DNA from: Coprinopsis marcescibilis
Taxonomy: Eukaryota > Basidiomycota > Agaricomycetes > Agaricales > Psathyrellaceae
Length of the DNA: 12,344 nucleotides
Direction of reading: 5' to 3'
NCBI GenBank assembly: GCA_004369085.1
Contig: ML210369.1
Location: forward strand, 1 to 12,344
Part shown: positions 1 through 6,834 of the stretch, piece by piece
Layout: every line of letters begins with the position of its first letter
Position numbering within the stretch: position 1 is the first letter of the stretch
The notes under the pieces: model-generated
What the model saw: the letters and a program-made list of their open reading frames with translations, nothing else
What the model was told of the DNA's origin: nothing
Databases searched by the model: none
Made by a program: the position numbers and the translations under genes

Positions 1-336
1 ACCACTGAAGCTGAGTTCATTGCTGCTGTGGAGGCTGGAAAGGAGATCAAGTGGATGCACAACATCCTGGGGAAGCTTGGGTACTCTTGGAGCAATCTCT
101 CATCACTCTACATTGACAATGAGTCAGCTGTGACTGTCAGCAAGAACCCAGAACACCATGGATGCATGAAGCACCTGGATTTGAAGTACTTCTGGCTTAG
201 GGATGAAGTAGAGGCTGGAAACATTGCACCACTTTGCATTCCTGGTGCTGAACAGCCAGCTAACATCCTGACCGAGGCACTACCACTTCCCAAGGCTGAA
301 TTCTGTAGGAAGGAGATGGGTGTCTCAGATGCATGA
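1..336 (+). pseudogene. Ty1/copia pol, C-terminal RNase H fragment
   Basis: The frame is open from base 1 to the TGA at 334-336 (112 codons including the stop) and is cut by the window edge. It begins with TTEAEFIAA, which matches the (S/T)TEAE(Y/F) block of copia RNase H. It continues with a YIDNESAV segment, a KHLDLKYFWLRDEV block (the KHIDVRYHF(I/V)RE region in relatives) and ANILTEALP (the AD(M/I)LTKALP terminus). These are the last blocks of a copia polyprotein. In an intact element this domain degrades the RNA strand of the RNA:DNA hybrid during reverse transcription in virus-like particles. No stop or frameshift is visible, so this is the best preserved coding piece in the left third. 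The polypurine tract and LTR follow at once, as expected. Whether the upstream part is intact cannot be seen. Confidence 0.9.
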
Positions 337-340
337 GATC

Positions 341-349
341 ATGGGGGAG
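341..349 (+). other. Polypurine tract of the first copia element
   Basis: The run ATGGGGGAG lies directly before the LTR start TGTTAGAA. Its place between the RNase H stop codon and the LTR is that of a plus-strand primer. The same motif recurs before the second LTR (1509-1517). Confidence 0.8.
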
Positions 350-738
350 TGTTAGAATTGGTGTGTGTGTTCTCAGCATCTTCAACTTTGACTCTATGGA
401 CTTTTCCTTTTATCAATTTCCTTCATATTTGGTATCACCAGAACCGTCTTGTTCCCCTCCTTCCATTGGTATGCGAGGGACGTTTCCATTCCCAATACTC
501 GTTGAGTTATATACTATTTGATACATTTACACCATATAGTCTCCATTTGGACACTTGGACTGTTGGCATCAGTTCCTGCCTTGTATATACTAATGTAGTT
601 TTCTCTGGAGTCCCTTAGTTCATTCCCTGACAATAGGACTCCAGTCTTGCTTGTAGAGCATCAGTCTACCACCAGCTGCCTGATTTCAACAGGTCCTAGG
701 TTCAATCCCTGGTGTGGTCGCATTGCTCTATTTTAACA
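350..738 (+). repeat. Copia-type LTR 1 (389 bp)
   Basis: The LTR starts TGTTA and ends TAACA, a short inverted terminal pair. It is bounded on the left by a polypurine tract and on the right by a copia-type primer site. It is therefore placed both as the 3' LTR of the upstream RNase H fragment and as a 5' LTR for the DNA that follows. A short GT run lies near 359-369. The last 48 bases match the end of LTR 2 (1715-1762) at 45 positions, and all three differences are C to T. The middle is poorly conserved between the two LTRs. The short reading frames inside are not genes. Confidence 0.8.
637..720 (+). other. Degenerate tRNA-like segment in LTR 1
   Basis: A perfect box B (GGTTCAATCCC, 699-709) sits in a pairable T arm (696-712). 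The 3' acceptor strand 713-719 pairs with 637-643 at six of seven positions. A TTTT run follows at 731-734. The D arm is shortened and the anticodon/variable region is about 13 nt longer than in a standard tRNA, so the cloverleaf is broken or resembles a long-variable-arm type. It corresponds to the better preserved copy in LTR 2. It is unlikely to be a working tRNA. Confidence 0.45.
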
Positions 739-750
739 GGTTATGGGCCC
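739..750 (+). other. Copia-type primer binding site (half-tRNA iMet)
   Basis: GGTTATGGGCCC follows the LTR end AACA directly. As I recall it, Drosophila copia has the same AACA|GGTTATGGGCCC junction, where the primer is the 5' half of initiator Met tRNA cut in the anticodon loop. Identity and position support a real minus-strand primer site. This makes LTR 1 also the 5' LTR of something. Confidence 0.75.
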
Positions 751-776
751 TGGCACTACTTGTGCTGACTACCTAA

Positions 777-815
777 GGCTCTGTTCAGATACGAAAATAC
801 GGTCACGGTCGCGGT
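777..815 (+). repeat. Left terminal inverted repeat of the MITE
   Basis: It begins GGCTCTGTTCAGATACG and pairs with 1441-1479 over 39 bp. The single difference is TTCAGA here against TTCGGA in the right copy, a CpG to CpA change. Confidence 0.85.
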
Positions 816-1095
816 TTGATCCCAGCGATATATTCCTGAAAGAGGATATCAGATCAAACTGATCAGTCGGAGCCCCTATCAGGGTTTTAGCACTGTAGCT
901 ATCACTTTGTCAAACCGTAATTCATGAATATCCTTGCTTCCTTTCCGCTTGGATAAGAAATAGAACCTAACCTATGACATATGCGACCTAGGATAAGCCA
1001 AAAGCACCCAGTTCCGTTAACATTCTCCTCCCGAATCTCTGTAATTATAAATATAGGTATAAATCAGAAAGAATTATTTGAGATGATTATTTTGC

Positions 1096-1296
1096 CTAGC
1101 TTGCCTCCTCCTCAGCTGCAGAGTGCTCTAATGCAGTGTCCTTGAGAGTCCCATTATCCCCGGCGTGCTCCACAAGATACTTGGGATGAGCACTATATTC
1201 TTTGTCTTCCCAGTGAGTCTTCATGCCTTGGGGTGAGAAAGCAATATAGAAAAGAGGTGTAAGCATAAAATCCTTGGAAAATCCAAGAAATTGCAT
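1096..1296 (-). other. Unrecognised reading frame inside the MITE, possibly captured gene tail
   Basis: A 66-codon minus-strand frame ends in TAG at 1098-1096. The part from about 1226 downwards (GMKTHWEDKEYSAHPKYLVE, then a Glu/Ala-rich tail ending AAEEEAS) has the composition of a real hydrophilic protein end. Just upstream on the minus strand is a pyrimidine-rich run ending in AG with a CTTAC-like branch motif, which resembles a fungal intron acceptor. No matching donor was found with confidence. I do not recognise a family. It may be the last exon of a captured host gene, or chance. Confidence 0.25.
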
Positions 1297-1440
1297 TGAT
1301 ATTGTGGACTATACAAGGAAAAAACAAGGGAAACCAACAGGCAGAGAGTATGTGCGTCAAACCTTATCTAATTAAAACTGTCACTGATATGATCAGATAT
1401 CCTCTTTGAGGGGATATCACCGGGATCAAACCGTGACTTG

Positions 1441-1479
1441 ACCGCGACCGTGACCGTATTTTCGTATCCGAACAGAGCC
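1441..1479 (-). repeat. Right terminal inverted repeat of the MITE
   Basis: This is the reverse complement of 777-815 with one mismatch, followed by the second TAA copy at 1480-1482. Several CpG are intact (CCGCGACCG). Confidence 0.85.
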
Positions 1480-1508
1480 TAAGCTGTGTTGCTGAGTAAT
1501 GCCACATC

Positions 1509-1517
1509 ATGGGGGAG
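1509..1517 (+). other. Polypurine tract before LTR 2
   Basis: ATGGGGGAG is identical to the tract at 341-349 and is followed directly by TGTTAGAAG. Without the MITE and one TAA, only about 68 bp separate the LTR 1 end from this tract's end. Confidence 0.75.
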
Positions 1518-1671
1518 TGTTAGAAGTGTGTGGTATGTCAGCACCTTCCTAATATGGTCAGAGTTCCTGAACTGGACAAAACTGCTTGGCAGTTGCACAC
1601 AGTCCACATTGCAGGTCCAGGTACACACTCATCCTTGGCTATCTAACCAATAGTCAACTCCATGTTCCTAA

Positions 1672-1744
1672 GATCATATAGCTCAGTGGTTAGAGCATCC
1701 CTCATGTGTGGGTGAGGTCCTAGGTTCAATCCCTGGTGTGGTTG
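1672..1744 (+). tRNA. tRNA-like cloverleaf (pseudo-tRNA) embedded in LTR 2
   Basis: This 73-nt stretch has canonical spacing. The acceptor strands 1672-1678 and 1737-1743 pair at 7 of 7 positions (three G-T). The D stem GCTC/GAGC is perfect, with GG in the loop. The T arm is 5+7+5 and fully paired. Box A (TAGCTCAGTGG) and box B (GGTTCAATCCC) fit Pol III promoter consensus. TTTT at 1755-1758 could end transcription. The anticodon stem has one mismatch (C1699/T1713) and two wobbles, and position 33 is A instead of T, so the anticodon reading (TGT, Thr) is doubtful. It is probably not a functional decoding tRNA; it is more likely a tRNA-derived part of the LTR, or an old tRNA/SINE insertion. Confidence 0.6.
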
Positions 1745-1754
1745 CATTGTTCTA

Positions 1755-1758
1755 TTTT
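1755..1758 (+). terminator. Possible Pol III T-run terminator
   Basis: TTTT lies 10 bases after the end of the tRNA-like cloverleaf. The same placement relative to box B is seen in LTR 1 (731-734). Confidence 0.35.
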
Positions 1759-1770
1759 AATAGATTGCAC

Positions 1771-1818
1771 GGCAGCCACATGGACATGGCATGGCTCTAG
1801 TCTGGCGGCCACATGGAC
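1771..1818 (+). repeat. 15-bp direct repeat in the degenerate leader after LTR 2
   Basis: GGCAGCCACATGGAC (1771-1785) recurs at 1804-1818 with one A/G difference in a CpG context. Right after the second copy, TTGTGGGCC (1819-1827) resembles the copia primer site TTATGGGCC. A short duplication may have pushed the primer site away from the LTR 2 end. The evidence is weak. Confidence 0.3.
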
Positions 1819-1841
1819 TTGTGGGCCAGTGCTAAGTGTAG

Positions 1842-2510
1842 CTGGCAACCAAGTTGCAAAATCCTGGACACAACTTGGATCCCAAACGTGCTGATTATAG
1901 CACTCATGCATCTGCAGTAGACCCGACAAATGATGCATGGTTAACCAAATTAAGCTGTGAAGGGGTAGTTGAATTATGTGATTACTTGCTTGCCAAAGCA
2001 GTAGATGCAAACGAACATCTGAATGTGGAACCATGAGAGTGGACATATTGCAATATTCTGAGAATGCCAGAAGCTCAGAAGCAGGAATGGATGAAGGTGT
2101 GCCTAGCAGAGCTTAGTGCTCTAGAGAAACGCCGGGTCTATAGTCTTGTAGACCTTCCAAAAGGAAGAAAGACCATCAAGTGTCGTTGGTTCTTTGATAA
2201 AAAAACTGATGGTCAAAAAAAGGCTCAACTTGTAGCCAAGGGTTTCTCCCAAATAGAGGGATTAGACTATCAACTGCACTGGATGTTAAGAATGCATTCC
2301 TCTATGGTCCCAAATGCTATCCAAGAAAAGCAAATCAAGCATATTGATGTTTGCTACCACTACATTCGTGAATGTGTGGAGGATGATAATATTGAAGTGT
2401 TGTTCACTCCAGGTGATGACAACCCTGCAGACATGTTCACCAAAGCCTTAAAGTTTGAGTGCTTTTGCCAGAAGATTGGTCTAGTTATCTACTCTTCTAA
2501 GAATGCTTAG
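1842..2510 (+). pseudogene. Ty1/copia pol, internally deleted (RT start joined to RNase H end)
   Basis: One frame runs from 1842 to the TAG at 2508-2510, broken only by TGA at 2034-2036, which sits where an Arg codon CGA would be one transition away. The first part is the segment between integrase and reverse transcriptase. From 2064 come the copia RT entry blocks: ALEKRRVYSLVDLPKGRK, TIKCRWFFDKK and QLVAKGFSQIEGLDY. Then most of RT and RNase H is gone. A remnant of the RT catalytic block LDVKNAFLYG survives at 2279-2308 but in another frame. The tail IKHIDVCYHYIRE...NPADMFTKAL is the end of RNase H. A full copia RT/RNase H region needs several hundred codons more. It is therefore a deletion derivative, and its 148-codon open stretch partly reads the wrong frame. 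Polypurine tract and LTR 3 follow. Confidence 0.85.
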
Positions 2511-2531
2511 ATTGCCTACACCAGCAACCAT

Positions 2532-2542
2532 GCAAGGGGGAG
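2532..2542 (+). other. Polypurine tract before LTR 3
   Basis: GCAAGGGGGAG lies 21 bases after the copia pol stop codon and directly before TGTTGAAC, the usual plus-strand primer position. Confidence 0.75.
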
Positions 2543-2852
2543 TGTTGAACTTAGAGTAATCAACTACACTTAAGGTAGTTTGAATCCAAACCCATCCAAT
2601 GTCATGTGGCATTACATTTATTGGCATCTACAGTGGCCAACAAAACCATTTGCATGTTTTGCACTTTTGAGTTTCCTCATCAGGCAGATTTTCATGGCCA
2701 AGTTTTTGCTTTTTTCTGCTCTTTTTTGGAGAAAGATGTTGTAGTATCTGTTTTGCACCTCCAAAGAAGTTGTTTAGAAGGGTTTGGGTGTGTTTTGGAG
2801 GCCTAGCCATGAAGAAATGTGATGTGATCAAGACACGACACATGAAGCCAGC
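2543..2852 (+). repeat. Copia-type LTR 3, left part, cut by the gypsy insertion
   Basis: It starts TGTTGAACTTAG after the polypurine tract, so it is the 3' LTR of the deleted copia pol. Apart from the first TGTT it does not resemble LTR 1 or LTR 2, so it is another copia family. It contains T-rich stretches (2700-2730) and no credible gene. The gypsy 5' LTR begins at 2853; the rest of LTR 3, if present, would lie beyond the right window edge. Confidence 0.65.
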
Positions 2853-3123
2853 TGTTACACCCTCTCCAACAGTGAAACATGACAATGGACAAGTGGTATG
2901 GGAAGATGAATATCACAAGTTACAAATGGAATATTTTAGAAGAGTAGGATTGTTTGATTATCTGGTAAAAACACCAGATTGTTGGGTTATGGGATATTTT
3001 TTAGTAGATAAGAAAGATAATGAACATGAGGATATGATGTAGTATATGACATATAGTTTTTTTCTATTTATAGTATGATAATGGAAGGAACTTATTGATG
3101 ACATCAATAAGAGATAAGAGTAG

Positions 3124-3133
3124 TATATTTAAA
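3124..3133 (+). promoter_or_regulatory. TATA box in the 5' LTR
   Basis: TATATTTAAA lies 37 bases before 3161, which is independently marked as the likely mRNA start by its complementarity to the primer site. This places U3/R near 3160. Confidence 0.55.
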
Positions 3134-3160
3134 CTTACATTTCTAGGTAGTTGTACTTTA

Positions 3161-3171
3161 GTTTTGATCTT
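3161..3171 (+). promoter_or_regulatory. Putative mRNA 5' end acting as self-primer
   Basis: GTTTTGATCTT can pair with 3349-3359 (AAGATTGAAAC) over 11 bases: nine Watson-Crick pairs and two adjacent G-U pairs. Both G-U pairs disappear if the TG in each partner was once CG, the change seen across this element. In Tf1, the first 11 nt of the mRNA fold back to prime minus-strand synthesis; this would be the counterpart. The start site itself is inferred. Confidence 0.5.
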
Positions 3172-3347
3172 GTTTCTCTTTACTCAACTTGATAGGTTGC
3201 AAATAAGACTTTCGTTAGTCTTCTCGTCAACAGATTGTCTTACTCGAAGAACTTGAATACTCAATCATCTTGATGGTAGTTCGTCTAGACTCTATTGTGA
3301 ACTATTGACAAACGACTAAGGCGTACTATTCGCCTTGTGTTGTAACA

Positions 3348-3359
3348 GAAGATTGAAAC
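3348..3359 (+). other. Primer binding site, probably for self-priming
   Basis: GAAGATTGAAAC follows the LTR end directly. I do not recognise it as complementary to the 3' end of a usual primer tRNA (no TGG start). It does pair with 3161-3171 in the LTR, with the leading G unpaired. Confidence 0.5.
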
Positions 3360-3746
3360 TACTCAACCAAAACCTTGTTGATCAAGACAAGGACCTATTG
3401 CCAAAACGGCCAACTACAAACAAACAAGAAACGTCAGACCAACAAGAAACATTGGACCAACCAGAAGATTGGCAGAACCACCAACTATATCTGTCCCATA
3501 TTTGAAAGACATAGATCGATCAACTATCAAACGATCAATCTCAGACAAAAGGAAAAACTCAACAAGAATTCAACCTGACATACGAGAAAGAAGATACCAA
3601 CTCAACACTGACGGGATTAACACCACCAGAACAGGAGCAATTACAAATCAATACCAAACTACTGAAATTGCTCTTCGAACAACACAAAGAAACAATGAAG
3701 AATACAAGAAACTGCTCAACAAAACTACAAAGAAGAACAGAAATAC
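3360..3746 (+). pseudogene. Leader and frameshifted gag N-terminal region
   Basis: The stretch is A/C-rich and has coding-like segments in three frames that seem to follow one another: EPPTISVPYLKD at about 3475, GLTPPEQEQLQINTKLLKLL at about 3614-3673, then EEYKKLLNKTTKKN near 3700. The middle and last pieces have a charged, helical look that leads into gag at 3747. This suggests an N-terminal gag extension broken by small indels. The true start codon is not clear. An alternative is an untranslated leader up to 3747. Confidence 0.4.
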
Positions 3747-4790
3747 ATGAACTATCAACCTGATACTACAATGGCCAATCAAGGAACATCCATCAGAGCA
3801 ACTGTCACCAAGGAAAGAGACGAAGAAATTAAGGGAATGCAAAAACCCTCTGAATTCGATGGTAATCAAAGCAAATATGAAGGATGGGCAGAAGAAATCT
3901 TCCTATACATCTTAGGAAATCCCCACTGGTTGGATAGCAAGAAAATCCTCTTTGCCCTATCATACATGGTAGGAGGAACCGCAGCCAACTGGGAGGAGAC
4001 CTTTGTCAATGACACAAAACAAAGTGGAATAATCAACTTGGGAACTTGGAGCAAATTCAGCAAAAAACTCAATGATTTGTTCATCAAGAAAGAACGTGCA
4101 GACATAGCCTTCCAACAATTGAAAAACCTTAAGAAAAAGTAGAAAGATTCAGGAGAAGATTTTGTCAACATGTTTAAAAACAAACTGGCAGAAACGGAAT
4201 ACAAACCCGATTTGACTAATCCTGATGATCCTGCCAACAAGATGATCACAGAAATCTTTAGAAGCACCCTCAATGACAGCACACTTGAGAAAATCTGGAA
4301 CCGAGCTGCCAAACCTACCCATCTCAAGGTCTGGTACAACTCGGTCATTGAAGTATCCAATGATCAAAGGATGCTTCACCTTATGAAAAAGGGAATTCAA
4401 TCATTTTTGAACAACACTCAAACCAACAAAGATTATGGAGTCCTGATGGATATCAACTCCTTTAACACAAAGAAACCCTTTGTCCATGTCCCCAAGATGA
4501 CAGATACCATCTGAGAAGAATGCAATCGAAAGGGACTATGCTATTTCTGCTGCAAGGCAGGACACATCTTGAACCTTCAAAACCAAAAGATGGGAACAAA
4601 CCCTGAACCACATGGAAACCTCAAAACAAGACAAACACCACCCCTGGAATCAACAAGACAAAGAGGAAATATATCGGAACCGCCGCTTTCAAATCCGTTC
4701 AACAAATTCTCAGCAACACGGATCCCAAAGAACAAGAGAAGTTTGAGGATGAACTCAAGAAGAATGAGGGTTTTGCCTAAGGAGGACTAT
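3747..4790 (+). pseudogene. gag: gag (capsid/nucleocapsid) of the gypsy element
   Basis: ATG at 3747 opens a frame with the retrotransposon gag signature: PSEFDGNQSKYEGWAEEI (the F-x-G...W block) followed by ILFALSYMVGGTAANWEE (the long-helix block with the conserved Y-M-x-G-x-A-x-x-W). The frame is stopped by TAG at 4140-4142 and TGA at 4512-4514 but continues unchanged after both. A nucleocapsid zinc knuckle follows at 4539-4575 (CYFCCKAGH); the fourth ligand, a Cys, is missing, so it is damaged. The C-terminal linker after about 4580 is basic and poorly conserved. In a live element the product forms the particle shell and binds RNA. The protease is read in a different frame, which may be natural gag-pol frameshifting or decay. 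Confidence 0.8.
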
Positions 4791-4805
4791 ACCAACTGTA
4801 GTACC

Positions 4806-5390
4806 TCCCAAAATAGTATGGTCTGTTCTCTATGCCAATCCTTCCAATATGACTTTGATTTTTCCCACAACATTGTCATTCACCAGAAAGAACGAACCCA
4901 AAAACATTGGAATACCCACACTTGCCAATTGCGGAGCAGATGATCAATTTATTAATCAGAACTACACACAAAAAATCAAGATTCCCCTCACTTGACTCAC
5001 TGCTCCAATTCCTGCATGAAATGTTGATGGTACCTTAAACAAGAATGGTATTATTCGATTTTATGTGGATGCCCACATCGTGGTACATGGATAACAGTTC
5101 AAAGAACAATTTTACATCACTGGTCTTGGACAGGAAAAAATCATTCTTGGAGCACCTTGGCTTCGAAAAGCCAATCCTTTGATCAATTGGAAGAACAGCG
5201 CACTATCTTGGCAAGAGAAAGGAATATTGAAAACCATGAAAAAGATTCTTGATTACATTCGAATCAAGAAAAACAAGAAACAACTCAAACCCACCTGTCA
5301 GGAAATTGACACGGCTGAGCCCTACTTCGCGACTTTCAAGGGAAAGAAAGCCCATACCTTTGAACAATTTGGATTCAAGCCAAATCAACC
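4806..5390 (+). pseudogene. pol: pol: aspartic protease and linker to RT
   Basis: The frame contains ANCGADDQFIN at 4924-4956, aligned to the D-(S/T/C)-G-A active site of retroviral-type proteases. Here the catalytic Asp codon reads AAT (4927-4929). The preceding codon ends in C, so a GAT to AAT change is CpG to CpA. Downstream is GLGQEKIILGAPWLRKANP (5123-5179), the I-(I/L)-G-x-(P/D)-W-(L/F) block that closes gypsy proteases. Stops are TGA at 4993-4995 and 5017-5019 and TAA at 5092-5094, followed by an open run from 5179. A shift of frame just before 5394 leads into the RT part. The enzyme would process Gag-Pol; this copy must be inactive. Confidence 0.8.
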
Positions 5391-5393
5391 ATT

Positions 5394-6425
5394 GCACAAG
5401 AACTTGCCATTGCTGAAGATACCTTGGCCCATACCTTGGAACAACAAATACCAGAGGAATACCACAACTATATGGACATTTTCGACAAAAAGAAAGCTGA
5501 TCAATTTCCCAATTCAAAACCTTGGGACCACAAGATTGAGTTGAAGGACAGCTTCATTCCTAAATCGTTCAAGACATACAATCTCACCTTGGATGAACAA
5601 AAGGAATTGGAGAAATTCATCCAGGAAAATCTTGCCAAATTCTACATTTGACCCTCACAATCACCGAATGCCACACCCTTTTTCTTTGTGAAAAAGAAAC
5701 TGATTGTCAAAGATGGGAAGGTAAAAACTCCCCTTCGACCCTGTCAAGACTATTGCTATCTCAATGAATGGATGATCAAGAACACCTATCCCCTCCCACT
5801 CATGACTGAACTCCTCAACAAGTTGAAAGGAGCCAAATATTTCATTAAACTGGATGTACAATGGGGATACAACAACATTCGGATTCAAGATGGCAATCAA
5901 TGGAAGGCAGCATTCAAAATGAATCTTGGATTATTCAAACCGATGGTCATGTTTTTCAGCATGTGTAACTCCTGGTGACTTTTCAAGCGATGATGGGCCA
6001 TATTTTCGACAAACTCAAAATGGAAGGACGCTGTATCATCATCTATATGGATGCTCATCTTTACCAAGACCAAGGAAAAGATGATTGAATACACATGAAA
6101 GACCCTCCAAGTCTTGAAGGATAATGATCTTTATTTGAAACTGGAGAAATGTCAATTTTGCCAAACTCGTATTGAATATCTTGGCATGATCATTGAAGAA
6201 GGACAAATCTCCATGGACCCCAAGAAGGTTGCTGGAATACAAGACTGGCCTGCTCCAAAAACTGTAAAGCAAGTATGATCCTTTTCAGGATTTGGAAACT
6301 TCTATTGAAGATTTATTCGAGGATATTTGGAACTTGCAAAATTGATGAACAAACTCCTCCAAAAGGGAGTCTCATTCGAATGGACACCACATCAACAAAC
6401 GGCATTTGACACATTGAAACAATGA
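5394..6425 (+). pseudogene. pol: pol: reverse transcriptase
   Basis: It begins AQELAIAEDTLAHTLEQQIP and runs through FPNSKPWDHKIEL and [16 protein letters not shown], with domain A as [16 protein letters not shown] (5838-5885; Asp intact) and [18 protein letters not shown]. The frame then shifts near 5976, in the CNSPATF region. The catalytic Y-x-D-D block is YMD followed by Ala (6044-6055), and a small deletion right there shifts the frame again. The thumb follows (LKLEKCQFCQ, YLGMIIEEG). TGA stops at 5649, 6096, 6276, 6306 and 6423 fall mostly where relatives have Arg (for example IRPS, VRSF, FYRRF). Residues such as C and Q at usual Arg sites in domain A fit the same change. The protein would copy RNA to DNA; this copy cannot. 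Confidence 0.9.
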
Positions 6426-6834
6426 TTTACTGAACAACCGGTACTGATCATGCCCAATTTGGAACGACCATTCCAAGTTGAATGCAACACATCAAAATAC
6501 GCAACTGGGGCTGTCCTCACTCAATGACGTCAATGGAGCCAGACATCCTGTCTTGTTCATATCAAAAACTCTAACACCCACCAAACGCAACTACAAGATT
6601 TACAATCGAGAACTCTTGGTGCTCATTCGAGCATTTACCAAATGGAGACACTACCTGATGGGAGCCCAACACCTGATAGAAGTTTTATTCGACCATAAAA
6701 ATCTGTCTTACTTCCGGGAAACTCGAAAACTCAACAGACGACAAGCAAGATGGTACACATATCTCACTCAATTCAATTACAAATTCAACTACGTACCCAG
6801 AAGCAAAATGGTACAATCTGATGCACTCTCCTGA
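6426..6834 (+). pseudogene. pol: pol: RNase H
   Basis: The start of the domain reads FQVECNTSKYATGAVL where gypsy elements have the first catalytic Asp in C-D-A-S. The codons AAC ACA (6486-6491) differ from GAC GCA by two G to A changes, each after a C. A TGA at 6525-6527 coincides with a frame change. From there NGARHPVLFISKTLTPTKRN, YNRELLVLIRAFTKWRHYL and LFDHKNLSYFRETRKLNRRQ give the rest of the domain, and NYVPRSKMVQSDALS ends at TGA 6832-6834, where the family has DALSR. The enzyme removes template RNA; here it lacks a catalytic residue. Confidence 0.88.

Larger units (their letters stand above)
777..1479. mobile_element. PIF/Harbinger-like MITE with TAA target duplication
   Basis: The ends are inverted repeats: 777-815 and 1441-1479 are reverse complements over 39 bp with one mismatch (A/G at position 787). 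The similarity continues further inward, with an 11-bp extra segment on the right side. TAA flanks both sides (774-776 and 1480-1482). A 3-bp TAA/TTA duplication and termini starting GG...TGTT are usual for PIF/Harbinger and its Tourist-like MITEs. At 703 bp, with no transposase motif, it would need enzymes supplied elsewhere. Its ends still hold many CpG, unlike the gypsy element nearby, which suggests a younger or less methylated insertion. It sits in the short internal region between two copia LTRs. Confidence 0.8.
1518..1762 (+). repeat. Copia-type LTR 2 (about 245 bp)
   Basis: It starts TGTTAGAAG after a polypurine tract and ends at TTTTAATA, matching the LTR 1 end TTTTAACA with one C to T. 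Its first 35 bases are alignable to LTR 1 with gaps (shared TCAGCA and CTTC blocks) and its last 48 match at 45 positions. The middle is unrelated or shortened. The two are family relatives, not the pair from one recent insertion. Confidence 0.65.
2853..3347 (+). repeat. 5' LTR of the gypsy element (495 bp)
   Basis: It begins TGTTAC and ends GTAACA, an inverted pair, and the end is adjacent to the primer site. Bases 2853-3116 align to the 3' LTR (12082-12344) with 13 substitutions and one T missing from a T run in the 3' copy, about 95% identical. All 13 are transitions. The first 264 bases hold no CpG at all, while the right copy retains three. A reading frame in its first third is also present in the 3' copy up to the T-run indel, but it starts outside the LTR and I do not regard it as coding. 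Confidence 0.9.

Noticed and set aside
333..618. Two overlapping frames of 62 and 89 codons in LTR 1
   Set aside because: They lie inside the LTR, have no motif and low-complexity composition, and are not kept in LTR 2.
1348..1353. GTATGT on the plus strand inside the MITE, resembling a fungal intron donor
   Set aside because: The only candidate coding piece there is on the minus strand and no plus-strand exon precedes it.
2770..3042. 90-codon frame across the LTR 3/gypsy LTR junction, whose inner part (ending LVKTPDCWVMGYF) is repeated in the 3' LTR
   Set aside because: It starts outside the gypsy LTR and is present in the 3' copy only because the LTR is repeated. The T-run indel breaks the frame in one copy and the differences follow CpG decay, not codon position. 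I treat it as LTR sequence, not a gene.
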